Below, one piece after another: positions 1 to 62,340 of a stretch of DNA of 64,000 nt. The DNA is taken from contig NC_134117.1 in NCBI RefSeq assembly GCF_040939455.1, positions 26,467,501 through 26,531,500 on the forward strand, in the 5' to 3' direction. A program made the position numbers and the translations under genes. Numbering within the stretch: the stretch's first letter is position 1; each line of letters begins with the position of its first letter. The stretch comes from Microcebus murinus (lineage: Eukaryota > Chordata > Mammalia > Primates > Cheirogaleidae). Under the pieces are notes generated by a model. That model was not told the origin of the DNA. It saw only the letters and a program-made list of their open reading frames with translations, and did not search any database.

Positions 1-604
1 TTATCTTTCCAAAAATCATTTTTCCCCATAAGTGGCCTTCTCTCCCTTCCCTTCTCCATGGAACAATTACCATGGTACATAAGCCCCAAATTCTAACCAG
101 CCCAAGTCACATTTCTGAAGCATACATGTACTTATATACGTGATCAAAATCTGTTTTTTCTCCTGCTAATCTGTCTTTAGTTAGTATAATTTGCAAGCCC
201 ACAAAAACAATGCCTAAGAAGATACCAGAAAAGCTTTTCCTCTCCAACATGGTGAATAAGAGAAAGTTCTCACTCTCATAAAGTTTACACATTCAAGGAA
301 GACAACAGACAGGTGTATTTATACAGTAAAATTTCAGGTAGCAATAAGTACAATGAAGAAAATAAAGCAAGGTAATAAAATAGAGAGTGAAAGAGGGAAA
401 GGGCTACTTCATAGAATGTAATAATTGTTAGAGAAATAAGTGGAACAAGGATGTTTCATGTTCTCAAATGAGCTAAAGCAAAGCATCTGTAAAAGAAAAC
501 ATTTACCATCTAGAAAGCTGCAACTATTTTAGGAGGGGAAAAAGTCACATTTAACTCCTTCTTCTAAGCACAGGCTTTCAACAAAAACATGGACAAATAA
601 TACT

Positions 605-703
605 TTTTTTTTTTTTTGGTAGTTTTTTTTTTTTATTTCAGCATATTATGGGGGTACAGATTTTAAGGTTTCAATAAATGCCCATTTCCCCCCCAAATAA
701 TAC
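605..703 (-). repeat. 5'-truncated L1 3' tail
   Basis: Poly-T stretches are followed by 'atttcagcatattatggggg' and 'gtacagattttaaggtt', which resembles the 3' end of primate L1 elements read in reverse. It is about 100 bp and carries no coding sequence. The family call is from memory of L1 tails and is not exact. Confidence 0.5.
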
Positions 704-723
704 TTTTAAAGAAATAAATTCTA

Positions 724-1063
<340 letters not shown>

Positions 1064-1159
1064 AAGAAATGAATTCTATCACTTTTTCTGGCCTTCCATA
1101 AAAGGTTATTTAGAAGTATACGCTTACTTAAGGCTATCGAAGTGATTTAACAATATAAA

Positions 1160-1385
1160 GCACTTAATAGGTGTCAGACATTATAGCATTGCCTGAAGTA
1201 ATCCCTCACAAGTATTCTAGGAGGGAAGCACTATTATTAGCTTAATTTTGTAGATAAGAAAACTGAGGTTTAGGATGGTTAATTTGCCCAAGGTCACTGT
1301 TAGTGAATGGCAAAGCCAGGATTTAAACATATCCATCTAATCCCAAAGCCTATGCTTTAATCAGTATACTATACTGCTCGGTAGT
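1160..1385 (+). repeat. MIR element
   Basis: The core 'gataagaaaactgaggttta' followed by 'ttgcccaaggtcactgttag' and 'caaagccaggatttaaac' is the classic MIR SINE body. It is diverged, as expected for an old mammalian repeat. Confidence 0.75.
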
Positions 1386-1559
1386 TACTGCAAGTAAAAT
1401 TAGTGTATGAGAATATTTAACCCAGCTTTTCCTGCCATCTGATAATTAACATACAAAAAGCACACACTGACACACATTTTGAACTGCAGTACATGATGAC
1501 AACAATTATAACTTATTCTCTACTCCTTAGTGAGTAACCTTTTTAAACTGGAAACCTGA

Positions 1560-1955
1560 CTCATCAACTTTTCTGTTTTAAAATGTTTCAGGCCTCCCCA
1601 CTGCACTAAGGATAAAATACAAAAACTTTAATAAGATTTTCAAAGCTCTGGATATCATTCTTCTCTCCACATTCAACATTCTGCTCATTCTTCAGTATCT
1701 TAGTCATGCTCGCTTTTGTTTCCAGGCCTTTGCATATACTATTTCTTCTGCATGGGATAATTCCTCCATTCCATCAACCTCCACTTTTACATGGTAATTT
1801 CTGAACAATCCTTGAAATAAGTAGGACATTGTAGTTTGGACATGTTTTCGTCTGGGAAGCTTTCCGTAACAGTACTGCCAACCTCCATCCCCCAAATTTG
1901 GGGTTAATTCCAATCCAATATACTCCCACAGTACCTTTTAAAAATAGTACTCTAA
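1560..1955 (-). repeat. L2 LINE 3' fragment
   Basis: Text such as 'tttccaggcctttgcatata' and 'ttcttctgcatgggataatt' matches the ancient L2 3' region in reverse. It is broken by stops in every frame and abuts the next Alu. Confidence 0.6.
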
Positions 1956-2254
1956 GGCTGGGCATGGTGACTCATGCCTGTAATCCTACCACTCTGTGAG
2001 GCTGAGGCAGGAGGACTTCTTGAGGTCAGGAGCTGGAGACCAGCCTGTGCAAGAGCAAGGGTGGGCTCTACAAAAAATAGAAAAATTAGCTGGGCATGGT
2101 GGTGTGTGCCTGTAGTCCCAGCTACTTGGGAGCCTGAGGCAGGAGGATCGCTTGAGGCCAGGACTTTGAGGTTGCAGGTGAGCTATGCTGACACCACTGC
2201 ACTCTATTCCAGGAGACAGAATGAAATCTATCTCAAAAAAAAAAAAAAAAAAGA
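1956..2254 (+). mobile_element. Alu element, older (AluJ-like)
   Basis: A dimeric Alu starts at 'ggctgggcatggtgactcat' and ends in an A-run. It lacks the lemur-type middle segment, so it is probably an older AluJ-like copy. Open frames across it are Alu-derived and not genes. Confidence 0.85.
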
Positions 2255-2459
2255 AGAAAGTACCTGTCTGCCATGTAAGGGCAGTGACTATACACACACA
2301 TGTATGTGTTCCCACTCCTTGGTCACCACCACAGTAAAAATGCCCTGCACCTAATATATATTTAATAAATATTTATCAAATCAGTAAGTCCCAGAGTAGC
2401 AAAGTCACATAAGATCCTCAAGAGAAATTTCTGACAATTATTTTTATGGCTATAGAGAG

Positions 2460-2730
2460 TGAAAGTAAGCAGATAGCAACACAGGAACACTAAATAATAT
2501 TAATAATAGCAGTAATAATAATAGAAATGAACATGTATTAAGGCCTAGCATATACACCAAGCACTGTCCTATGGCTCTTACAGTCTTATTTCTACTAATC
2601 CTCTGAGAAATTCTATAAAGGAAGTGTTAAACTCATCTCAATTTCACACATGAGAAAAAAGAGGCTTAAGGTTAGTAAACTACTCAACACAGCAAGTAAA
2701 TGTCAAACCTGAGTCTCAAACATAGAACTC
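2460..2730 (+). repeat. MIR-like SINE
   Basis: The stretch ending in 'acacatgagaaaaaagaggc', 'agtaaactactcaacacagc' and 'aaatgtcaaacctgag' has MIR order and spacing, with many substitutions. Confidence 0.55.
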
Positions 2731-3353
2731 TCTCATCTCAAAATCTGTACTCACTAATTTATAATTCCTTTGGACTGGCATCAGAAAAACACAGACATAG
2801 TGCAATTACAAAGCCACCCTCTATCTGCCCTGATGCTAGCTCACCAGGAGAACTCATAAAGGAGAAAAATATTAGATGCATTGGCAGATGGCGAACGGTG
2901 AAATAAGAATATAATTTTAGTTTGGAATTTACCTTGAGATGATAATTATCTCATAAATTTTATATGGGATCTCCCGAATCTAATATGGGCCAACAGTGAA
3001 AAGATGTGACTTAAAACTGCGATGCTGATGGCATAAAAAAGGTAAAATTTACTGTGGTTATCCAAGTTAGATCACATCCTTAGGTACTGTCTACATATAA
3101 TTTAACTTTAAAAGCCTTGGTTATTAAAAATGCTCATGTTTACTTTGTTATGGCAGCCCTAAATAAAAAAGAGGGAGACTTAAAAAAAATGCTCATGTGA
3201 AAGAAATAATTACATAAATACACTACTGCCTGCTTGCTATTTCCTACAAAGGAACCACAGTTGGTAATATTTAGTTTCACGACCTAGCTGAACAACAAAA
3301 TGTCAAGGGTAACCACAACAGTCTTAGGAAGAAAGAAAAGAAATTGCGGGTAC

Positions 3354-17330
<13,977 letters not shown>

Positions 17331-17484
17331 GGTCCACGCGTTCCTCCCTCGTGCGCCTGCGGTTTCCACTCCTACACTGGGCTCCGGCGCGCGCGCCCAG
17401 AGAAGCGCGTCCTCAACAGCTGAGCGCGCCCTGCGCGTCCCTGACAGCCACGCCCCAGCAGCCTCAGCGAAAGCGGAGTCACCA

Positions 17485-17496
17485 GCGCAGGCGCAG
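17485..17496. promoter_or_regulatory. NRF1-like site
   Basis: GCGCAGGCGCAG matches the palindromic NRF1 consensus (roughly YGCGCAYGCGCR) with a minor difference. It lies about midway between the two start codons, fitting coordinated control of a mitochondrial assembly gene. Confidence 0.6.
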
Positions 17497-17542
17497 TCTC
17501 TGCTCGCTCCGGTTTCCTGAGGAGGGGCGCGTTCTGCCTGAC

Positions 17543-17550
17543 CCGGAAGT
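17543..17550 (+). promoter_or_regulatory. ETS/GABP-like site
   Basis: CCGGAAGT is a consensus ETS site of the kind bound by GABP (NRF2), 79 bp upstream of the COX15 ATG. A second GGAA core on the minus strand ('cttcctt') follows 5-6 bases later. Confidence 0.6.
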
Positions 17551-17628
17551 GCTCTTCCTTTAGGTGGCAGAGAAAAGAGATCGTAGAGCGCTTGAGTGTG
17601 GAAGTAGCGGTCGTGCACAGTCGTCAGG

Positions 17629-34143
<16,515 letters not shown>

Positions 34144-34940
34144 TTCTCAGAGGATCAGCTTCCTAGGACTGAAACTGTGCTTTTGATAGTTTATCAGAGA
34201 GCACAAGAACCTGGGCTTTTCTACCAGGATGGCCTTGGCATACCAAGAGATTTCCAATTGGTCAAGTTATTTAAAACTCTTTGCCTGTTTTGAGATAATC
34301 ACTGGATCAAGAATGGCATTAAGTATGGTAACACTAAAAGTTCCTGTTTAAATCTGTTACTTTTCACATTGAAAAAGAAATGTCTGCCATTTGTGGCTTA
34401 ATAGGCTCTATCTCAGGTTTCTCAGTATTGGCAGGGTCGTGGTTCTACATGCATGATTTACGTCTCTTTGTTCTCCTCAGTCCTGAATTCTGCTGAAGTA
34501 GAATTTCTTTATGATCTTAATTTCATTTCCATCGGGTGAAGATTCAAAGGGGGGGATTGGCACATACTAAAGTAGCCAGCTAGCCTACAGCAAAAAATAG
34601 CTAATGACTTCTAGTATCCTGATTTTTAAAAATGGGGAAATCATAGATTTTGACAAGCTTAATGTGTCTATGCAGCAAAATGGTTTATAAGTACTTGTAA
34701 AAGGAAGTAATCATTAGTAACCCACTTGGATTCATCAAGCACTTAACCTAGTTTTTCTTTTGATTGTGTTGTTATATTGCTAGGAGTGGAATAGACAGTA
34801 TAAATTGGTTCCTGAAAGGGTTTCCTAAAGCCTTGTCAGTAAGAAAAATATGGCCTTGATGGTGTAATATATGGACATCTATTCAGACATTTAAACAAAT
34901 TGTTGACTACTAAAATGGTGTGATTTTGGTCTCTATTGAT
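34144..34940 (+). other. COX15: COX15 proximal 3' untranslated region
   Basis: Unique-looking sequence directly follows the stop codon. No AATAAA is seen in it. The first AATAAA on this strand that I find downstream is at 37523-37528, and several ATTAAA variants occur from about 35096. The true end is therefore undecided. Confidence 0.5.
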
Positions 34941-35420
34941 ATGTCACAGAGCTCTGTCTTATTTAACTTAATTTTTTAAATCAGTGATTTGGATGAAGGC
35001 ATCAGAAACATCTGATTTGAGGTCGGGCAACCCAACATTGCTAACAGATGACAGCAACAAATCAACAGAGTGCCAAAGTGACCCCATCAAGATGAAATTA
35101 AACAGATTATAAATTTAACATATTCATTTAAATTAAATAAGCTATATACATTTGGGTGAAGAAACCTGGCCTTGTATTATTTCGTATAAAAAAAGACTAG
35201 GGGATTTCAGTTGGCCTTAGGCTCAACATGAACCACCTGTTTATATTATCACATGACCACACAGAAAAATTAGTGTACTACTAGTTGTATCAATACCCCT
35301 AAGGTGTTACATTTCACTCTGGGTACCAAATTTAAGCAGGACTTTGACCACTAAGTGAGTATCCAGAGGATACTACTACTAAACTACTACTAAGCTCTGT
35401 CCTGTACTGCTCTGCAGGTC
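34940..35420 (+). repeat. L3/CR1 LINE fragment
   Basis: 'taaatcagtgatttggatga' and 'aggcatcagaaacatctgat' followed by 'tcactctgggtaccaaattt' match ancient mammalian L3/CR1 LINE coding text. It is broken by stops. Confidence 0.55.
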
Positions 35421-36646
35421 CAAAGTTATCAGATCTTCTGGTTTTTTTAAAGAAGCCAAATAGCTTGATTTTTATATGAACACTCTAAGTATTGGCAACT
35501 AATTTCAAGTTTTTAAAAATGTTATGCAGGCTTAACATGTGTGAGAGCCATAAATGCCCTAATGTTTGTCCATTTGCAATCTCTAAACTAGATGATCTCA
35601 GTTCCAGTATGCTGTGAGTTTCAGTGTGACCTACAGTGTACCATTCGTAGGTGGTTCTTAGCAAAACAAAGATAAACAGGATGGTTTGACTTAGGTTTTT
35701 CAAAAATCCTGTACCCTGGTGGGCTTATACTATTGCTATAACTGTTTCCCAGCTTCTCACATTAGACTCCTAAAAATCCCAAAGCCCAAGCCTCATCTAA
35801 GACCAATTAAATCACGTTATGTGGGAGCAGTAATAGGCATATTTTTCAAGTTTTGCAGGTGATTACCGCACATAGACAAGTTTGGGGACCACTGACTTAA
35901 GTCCTAATAGCCTAGTTACCTTAGAAAGTTCTGACCAGCTTATTCCCATTCCCTCCAAATTTCTGCCCCACCCCATCATTTAATCTATTGATCCTGTTGT
36001 ATGTTAATAGGATATCATATCTTCTATATAGAATTCTTTAAAGGAACTGCAGTCACTACAACAGGTTCCCAACGATCATCTCCTGATCCCCCCAAACCCA
36101 GGTTGTCCTTGATTAATAACTAAGTCAGCAGAGGGCAGTATGACCTAAGGAACCATATGTTAATGCTTCTACAGTTCCCTCCAAGAAAGTAGCAACTCAG
36201 ATAAGTTCATGTTTCAGATGTTTTAGTTCACGTTTCTTTAATTACAGATGATGAATTTGAAAAACATGTGGTTGCATTTAGCTCTGTAACTGTATTTTGG
36301 CAACTATGAGCTCTTGATGGTGATTATCTTAATTTTTTATTTGTGTTATTCCCAGCACCACCATTCCATATACTAAACATGGAATGAATGAATGCATAAA
36401 TAGAAAATGGATGGTTACAGATTGATGTCCCAAACACCTCTTTCCCAAAAAAGTCATTACATACGTATAGGATTAAATGAATTTTCCTTAGTATTCTCAA
36501 AGATCGCTCAAAAGTTCTGTCAGTTGTTTTTATAACATGAAGGAAATTAAAACATATGGCTTTCTTAATCAGTCAACCCAGATATTGTCTTTAATTTACA
36601 TTGACACATGCTCTCCTTGTAGTACAGGTAACAATTAGCAACTGCT

Positions 36647-36711
36647 AATCACGATCAGTGTTGGTCTGCCTAAAGCAATGTTGGTTGCAAAGACCAACAC
36701 TGATCGTGATT
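36647..36711. other. Perfect 21-bp hairpin
   Basis: The left arm at 36647-36667 ('aatcacgatcagtgttggtc' plus t) is perfectly complementary to the right arm at 36691-36711, with a 23-nt loop. With a small bulge the stem could extend three or four pairs. It is not part of a repeat that I recognise. It lies in the COX15-ENTPD7 tail-to-tail region. Confidence 0.85.
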
Positions 36712-37522
36712 TTAGGATAACCAGTTTATTTATCTACAGCTATCTTTCTGGTCCTCAGGTGGTGGGTTATATATCGGCATATGTATTATAACACATATAC
36801 GCACGTCCCTGCATAAGGGAAAATGTGTCACTTCTCTAACATGCATTGCACATTTTCCTCAATACTGACTTACAATGTTAAATTTTAAGGACTGTTCAAC
36901 AAAATAATTATTTAATGTGAGGCATTAGAAAAACATACAGTCTTAACAGCCCTCAAAAGCAATTCAATACAGGCAGCCTTTGGTGGCAGCAACTGGTGGA
37001 GTGTCCAGTTGTCGATAATAATAAAAAGATACCTTTCAACACACTGCAGAGGCCATTGTTCAAGGTAGAAATAATAGACATGGCATACACCTCAGGGCTT
37101 CCACTAAAGAGGAATTGTAGAATGAGAATTTCAAACACAACATAGTAACAAATACTAGAAACCATAGTATTTGTCTAGGATCCCTGCTTGTGGAAATGAG
37201 TTTTATGAAGCTAATAAGAGAGAGGGCCTTCACCAACAGCAGGCCAAACTCTGATAGGTGCTCTGTAGGATGGGCCACTTAGGAAAGTACCAGGGCTACC
37301 TTAGAGTGGATAAATGGTAGGCCACCGGAGGGTATACAAGTGGCTGCCCTACTTAAAAGGAGAGGCTTAAGAGCAGACATGTCTTCAGGCTTGCCTGAAA
37401 TGCATGGCTATAGACATCCTGTGTTTCAGAAAAGGTTTCAGCTTTGGTTTTTATAGGAATGGCAAGCAATGATTGATTATTTTAAAAGTGAAAGCTCTTA
37501 CAAGTAATGATTCAGTTTTACA

Positions 37523-37528
37523 AATAAA
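37523..37528 (+). terminator. COX15: Candidate polyadenylation signal (AATAAA) for COX15
   Basis: AATAAA lies 3.4 kb after the COX15 stop. It is only a candidate because transcript ends cannot be read from the sequence. Confidence 0.25.
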
Positions 37529-37947
37529 AGGATCGTATTGCTCAGATTTCCTGAGAAACACAATGGTCAACTGGTGTGTTCTTTCACTGTCCCTCTAATG
37601 GTACCAACAAACTGGGAAATAATGAAATATTAGAGCAAAAGGGAAACATGTAATAATATAAGGGAAGTCTATTAGGATATAAAAAAGAAAGTAGGCAAAA
37701 TAGGCTTAAAATTAAGCTTTAACAAGTGATCTGCAGAAACAAACCAGAAGGTGGACAGGACACCCAAACGGCGCTACAACTTTTCAAATCAGATCCAGGT
37801 TATGAGACAGAACCATAAGGAATATAGAATATAACTTGAAAGTGCTGATGTCAGGTATATTCACTGTTTGCAAAAATGTTTACTATTCTAGATTTTTAAT
37901 CAAAAGAACCAAAACTTTTGATTTTGGGTCCTCATTTAACAGTAATT

Positions 37948-37982
37948 TATATATATATACACACATATATATATATATATAA
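37948..37982. repeat. TA/CA-rich microsatellite
   Basis: Alternating 'tatatatatacacacatata' followed by a TA run forms a simple repeat. Confidence 0.9.
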
Positions 37983-39044
37983 CACCAGCAAAATCCTCAC
38001 AAGTTCAACAAGATTATTGACCCAGTGGCAGGACGCTGAAGCCAGCATACCTAACAGACTAATTTAGGAGAATTTGAAACATCTGCTATTTCTACCTTAA
38101 TTCTTAATTCCAATTGAAATGATGTTATACCACATACTACAGCAAAAAAGGAAAATTACATACTAGTTCTGAATTAGTCTAAAAAGAAGCTTAAAGACAG
38201 CAAAAAGAAAATAGCATTCTGTTTTTGTAAGTGAGTCTGGAAACTTCACAAGAATACAACCACATTCTTTAGTGAGGTAGATCTAATAGGCATTTATACC
38301 CTCATTTAGATTGTAATCACCTTATGAATTGCTTGGATACTGTGGTTAAGAAAATTGTACAAAATTAAGCAAATTATTTAAAAGAGACATCTAAAATTTA
38401 AAGGTTTTAGAAGAAATAAACTAGAATGGATGTAGTGGAAACTTGGCACTAATTCTAACAAAGTTTAGTATTTCTTTCAAAGTTTATTACTAACTGTGAA
38501 CAAAGCAATTACAAATGAATATCAGAAGCAGTTATAAAGACTTAGCATGGTTAATTGCAGCCAGCTGTATCATAAAGAATAGATACTGTTGAAATACACT
38601 TGCACAAAGATTCTGTTAATAAGCATTTCATTGTAGGTGTCAAAGTGGTTGGGGGTGAAGGGTGTTAACAGAGAACAGAGAAACATGGGGTCCAAGATTC
38701 TACTCACTGTGACTGTACATATTACAACTGCTCTGGGCCTCTATTTCATTACCCATAAAACGGGGGTGGGGTGGGGGGGTGGTCAGAAGACCTCTAAAAT
38801 TCCAGTTTTGAAACTCTTGTCTCCTGAAATTTATTTATAATGAATGATTGCTGTTGGAAACTCCATTCCCATTAACCTTTAACATCAGGGGCTATGGATA
38901 AAATAGGAGGCTCTTTGGGGCAGCCTGGTCTTCTATTATAAACCAAAGGGGCAAAATCCTCTTCCTAAAACAGTAAGAGTTTCCTACCTTGTTGGTTGCC
39001 TTTAGTTCCTTATCTTTTCTAGCCACCCTGTTTTATAGATGAGA

Positions 39045-39155
39045 ACTGAATCAAAGAGGGCAAGTGACTTACCTGGGGTACCTGAGCTACTAAGTGACAA
39101 AGCCAGGTCTAGAATCCAAGTCTACTACTATTAAGTCCAGTGCTCTTTAACACAT
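39045..39155 (+). repeat. MIR SINE
   Basis: 'gggcaagtgacttacctggg', 'ctactaagtgacaaagccag' and 'tctagaatccaagtctacta' form a MIR core. Confidence 0.8.
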
Positions 39156-39573
39156 TAACTGCCATGTGAGTTTTATTTGACTCACGCTAGTTTTGAGCCC
39201 AGTGCCTCCTGAAGCAAAACCTTGCAGTTGGTTTGTGAAAATCTTGTTGATGATCTTATTTTTACAATTAGTATTGACACATGAATTCTAAAAACATGGA
39301 TTAAATGAATAGAAGTCAATAAATTTCATTTTTCATTAAATTAGAAAGGATCATTTTGTTTTTGAAGTTTTTATTCTATTTTCATAATAAAACATTGTGG
39401 CCCCAAGGAAAAAAAAATTTTTCTAGGGTGGCAGTCAAATGTTAAATGATACCGCCCACTTGTCTTTCTCCCCTGACAAAAAGCAAAACACAAAACTGAG
39501 ACAGGGTAAGGGGGAAGGCATCTGTTCAGATAATCCCAGTGAGAAGTATAAGCTATTTCAAAAATTTAATAAG

Positions 39574-39912
<339 letters not shown>

Positions 39913-39999
39913 GGATGTGATAAGTGTTAATGCCCGAAAAGACTAGCTTAACAAGTGCATGGCAGACCTTCAGTCAGCCACCTTTCAATAATCACTACC

Positions 40000-41340
40000 C
40001 AAGGCCTTGAAGTAAAAGGAAGGTCTTAGGCTGAGGAGTGGGAGGGGCAGAATGCTTTGGATAACAGTTGGAAAATAAATACAAGGTTGGTGGAAAGTGA
40101 TTAAGATTTCTCAGACCTGGGAAATTCAATTCAAGGTGCTAAGGTACAGAAAGAAAGGTGGTATAATTTGGCTTAGAGTTAACTGCAACTTAAGTGAATG
40201 TAATGCTACATTAGTGGATGTTATAGATTATTTTCATTATGTTCTAGTGACAAGAATTCAGGGAAAAGTGATCGATTATGCCATCACAAGATTAATAAAG
40301 CATCATCACTATAAGCCACTGACTCCAATTTTGACATCTGTGACCTGTCCTCAGTAATAACAAAAGTACTATAACAGTTCAGGTTAACAAGAGTGGTTGG
40401 TAAGCTTCAAAGGAATTAGTGGACTGTGCATTTTATGACACCATAATTACCTTTGTAGAGGGACCACTCAAAGTGCAGAAATGCAAATAGAAAATAAATA
40501 TTTAAAAACTGAAGGCTAAAAGAGGGTCAAGGGCATGGCAAGATAGATTTCATTATGAGGAAGCAATATATGTAAGTAATTGGCCCTCAGCAAGGAATAA
40601 ATGGCTTCTGTTTCTAGCTAATGAGATTTCATTTAAAATCTATTAACTGGAAGAATAGAAGCAGCACAAGAGCCAATAATACCAAGAGCAAATATTCTGT
40701 TCCTCTGAGGGATATAATAAAAATTTTTCCTTCTTATTTTTATACTATAGAACTCTGGGAAGTCTTACTCATGGTAATAAAGGCAAGCTTAGATCCCATA
40801 ATATTAAAATTATAATATATAGCACACTAAACAAAAATGCAAAGACTAATTAAAATAAATTAAGAATAAGAAATACATTTATATTGAAAAAATGATAAAT
40901 GTAGGTATCCTGAGATTCTCAACTATAAAAAGAACATAATATCTGAAAGGTTGTAATGATTAAATAATACACATAAAATTAAATTGCTGTGGTATATAGT
41001 AAGTATTTAACAAATGGTGGCTATCATTATTACAACCAGGATGAAGGATAACTTTACTAATAAGAGCTTTCAATTTGGGCTAATCACTCTCTCCCTGCTT
41101 CAACTTCATTTTGAGCACATGAATATGATCACTGTTAGCCAGTCAGGTACTTTTTGACTAGATCTTTGACTAGATATCACAGAAAAACCAAAAATAGTAT
41201 TTGGAAGCTACGTGAGGGGAAAAGAAAAAGTTACCTGAAGAGGTAATGGCTAGCAAAAACATTCTGACATTATTTTTAAGCAGCATTCATAAGGCAAGGG
41301 CTTACTTGTAGGATACAAAGATACTAAGAAATAAAAGAAA
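40000..41340. other. Intergenic AT-rich DNA between COX15 and ENTPD7
   Basis: No gene or clear repeat is seen. An 86-codon open frame at 40097-40357 has no recognisable domain and no supporting context. Confidence 0.5.
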
Positions 41341-41379
41341 ATCAAGGCAATTTGAAAGTCTTAAAAATTAAAGGAAATT

Positions 41380-41681
41380 GGCCAGGTGCAGTGACTCACA
41401 TCTGTAATCCTAGCACTCTAGGAGGCTGAGATGGGAGGATCATTTGAGGTCAGGAGTTTGATACCAACCTGAGCAAGAGCGAGACCCCCGTCTCTACCCA
41501 AAATAGAAAAAATTAGCTGGACATGGTGGTACATGCCTGTAGTCCCAGCTACTGGGGAGACTGAGGCAGGAGGAATGCTTGAGCCCAGGAGTTTGAGGTT
41601 GCTGTGAGCTATAAGGACGCCACGGCATGCTAGCCCAGACAACAGAGTGAGACCATGTCTCAAAAAAATAAATAAAAATAA
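41380..41681 (+). mobile_element. Alu element
   Basis: Starts 'ggccaggtgcagtgactcac' and is flanked by 'taaaggaaattg' on both sides. The middle is short and lacks the lemur-type insertion. Confidence 0.9.
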
Positions 41682-41837
41682 AGGAAATTGCTATGACAAA
41701 AGCCCTAATGAAAGATAAAAGATATTTCCAAAGGAAACCGTAAGAGTGTTTGCTAGATCCATGTTTATCTAATTTGAAAACAATTAAGGCTTGTCACCTT
41801 TCACCTGTCAACCAAGTGTCAGTGTACTCAGTCTCAG

Positions 41838-41915
41838 TTTATTTCTAGGAGGATCTTGATTTCTTTTTCTTTGTTCTATGAAGTATTTGATTCAGCTGCT
41901 AGTATGAAATTTATT
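41838..41915 (-). terminator. ENTPD7: Candidate ENTPD7 polyadenylation signals
   Basis: TTTATT (AATAAA on the minus strand) occurs at 41838-41843 and at 41910-41915, about 1.4-1.5 kb after the ENTPD7 stop. Either could end the mRNA. This is inferred from the hexamer only. Confidence 0.3.
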
Positions 41916-41919
41916 TTTG

Positions 41920-43347
41920 AAGAATTCCATGTGTTTTTCTTTAAAGTCAGGGATCTTTCCCTCTATTCATCTAATCCTAGAAATCAAAAGGCAACAGAAA
42001 AGAAAGCTACTTCAACGTTGGGAGCATATTCACAGACAGGGCATGCAGGGCTACATATAAGAAAGGGGGGGAGTTGATGAAAAAGAAATCTTTATGCAAT
42101 TTAAAGGCTAAATGTAGAGGAGAAGCAAAGCTCCTAAAGGGTAGTGGATGAAAATGTAACTATTATGGCTTTTCCTCTCTCCCCATTAATGGAAGTGCTG
42201 TTTGTGACTGGGCAATCTCAAGTTGCCAGATGACTTATTAACAGATTTATCTATTCCAAAGTTTAGAATTTGCTCACTTTCAGTCATTCCAAGAGTCAGA
42301 AACCGAGAAAACTTCTATTTCTCAAAAATAATTAATAAATTAAGAGCTTTGATGTTATTCCCTTTGCCCACTCTCCTGATATTGTTCTTCTTTCCTTTAA
42401 AAACAATCCAAATACATCCCTTCCCAAACTATGTATTGATCTTAGCAGTGAAATGAAAGAACTCTCTTTGTATCTTCCTATCCAGGAGTTCATAAAAATA
42501 ACCCTAGGGGACAGTGACCTGAAACCAGACAAATCCAGGTCCCCCATCCCCATCACAGTTTCTCCATCCTACAAGCACACTTAAGGCTCAAAAGCAAAAT
42601 TAATGCCCAAACAGCCTGTGAGGCACATAGACATGGAAAAATTTTCTACCCTGGTCATACCAGGCATCAGATTAAGATACTATAAAATCTTCCACGGACC
42701 ATTCATTTAGAAGGGGTTCTAACCTTTAAAATCACGCACTAACATCAGCAACACCACATCAGGGATCTTGGATCACACCCACAATGGCTTCTTTGTCAAG
42801 TAACCAAGGAAGTTATGTTATTTTGGTTGTCTGGAAATTCATATCTGGTCCTTTGAACTCCAAAGATCTTGGATCCTTATTAAAGGCTGTGGATCTCCAC
42901 ATAAATGATATCTCTGTTACAGAGAAAGAAGAGGCTGCTGCACTTGCTAAAATGTCTCCGGCTTTGAATCAGATGCTCCAAGTGTGGTTTCAACCAGGCT
43001 TCTAGCATGCCCATTGCCAAACCTCATGCTTTAGCAAGGGAAGAAAAGGCGAGATCCCAGGAACACACTAGACCTCTCAGGATAAAGGAGTAGAATCACG
43101 CTTCAATCAGACAAAGCTTGGTCCCCTGTGTTAGCACCAATCTCTCATCACAGACTAAATTACAGCTTCTCTCGGAGAAGAGACCTGGGAACTGAGAAGG
43201 AATTAATGAAGAAATTAAAGTAGGAATTTCAAAGGAAAATATCCACAAGGCCAAGCAATGCAGCAACTGAGGCCAATACAAGAAAGTGAGGAATTCAATG
43301 AGCAGCGACTCTGGGGTGGCTCGAGCTTCTCTAGTCCTGGTCTGGCC
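41920..43347 (-). other. ENTPD7: Probable ENTPD7 3' untranslated region
   Basis: This interval between the stop codon and the first AATAAA candidates is nearly free of recognised repeats, unlike its surroundings. That fits a UTR. Plus-strand open frames here (for example 42784-43005) have no recognisable features. Confidence 0.45.

Positions 43348-62340
<18,993 letters not shown>

Noticed and set aside
1986..2354. Open frames on both strands with [23 protein letters not shown] text
   Set aside because: This is translated Alu sequence.
40097..40357. 86-codon plus-strand open frame
   Set aside because: No recognisable motif, no splice or promoter context, and length expected by chance in this amount of DNA.
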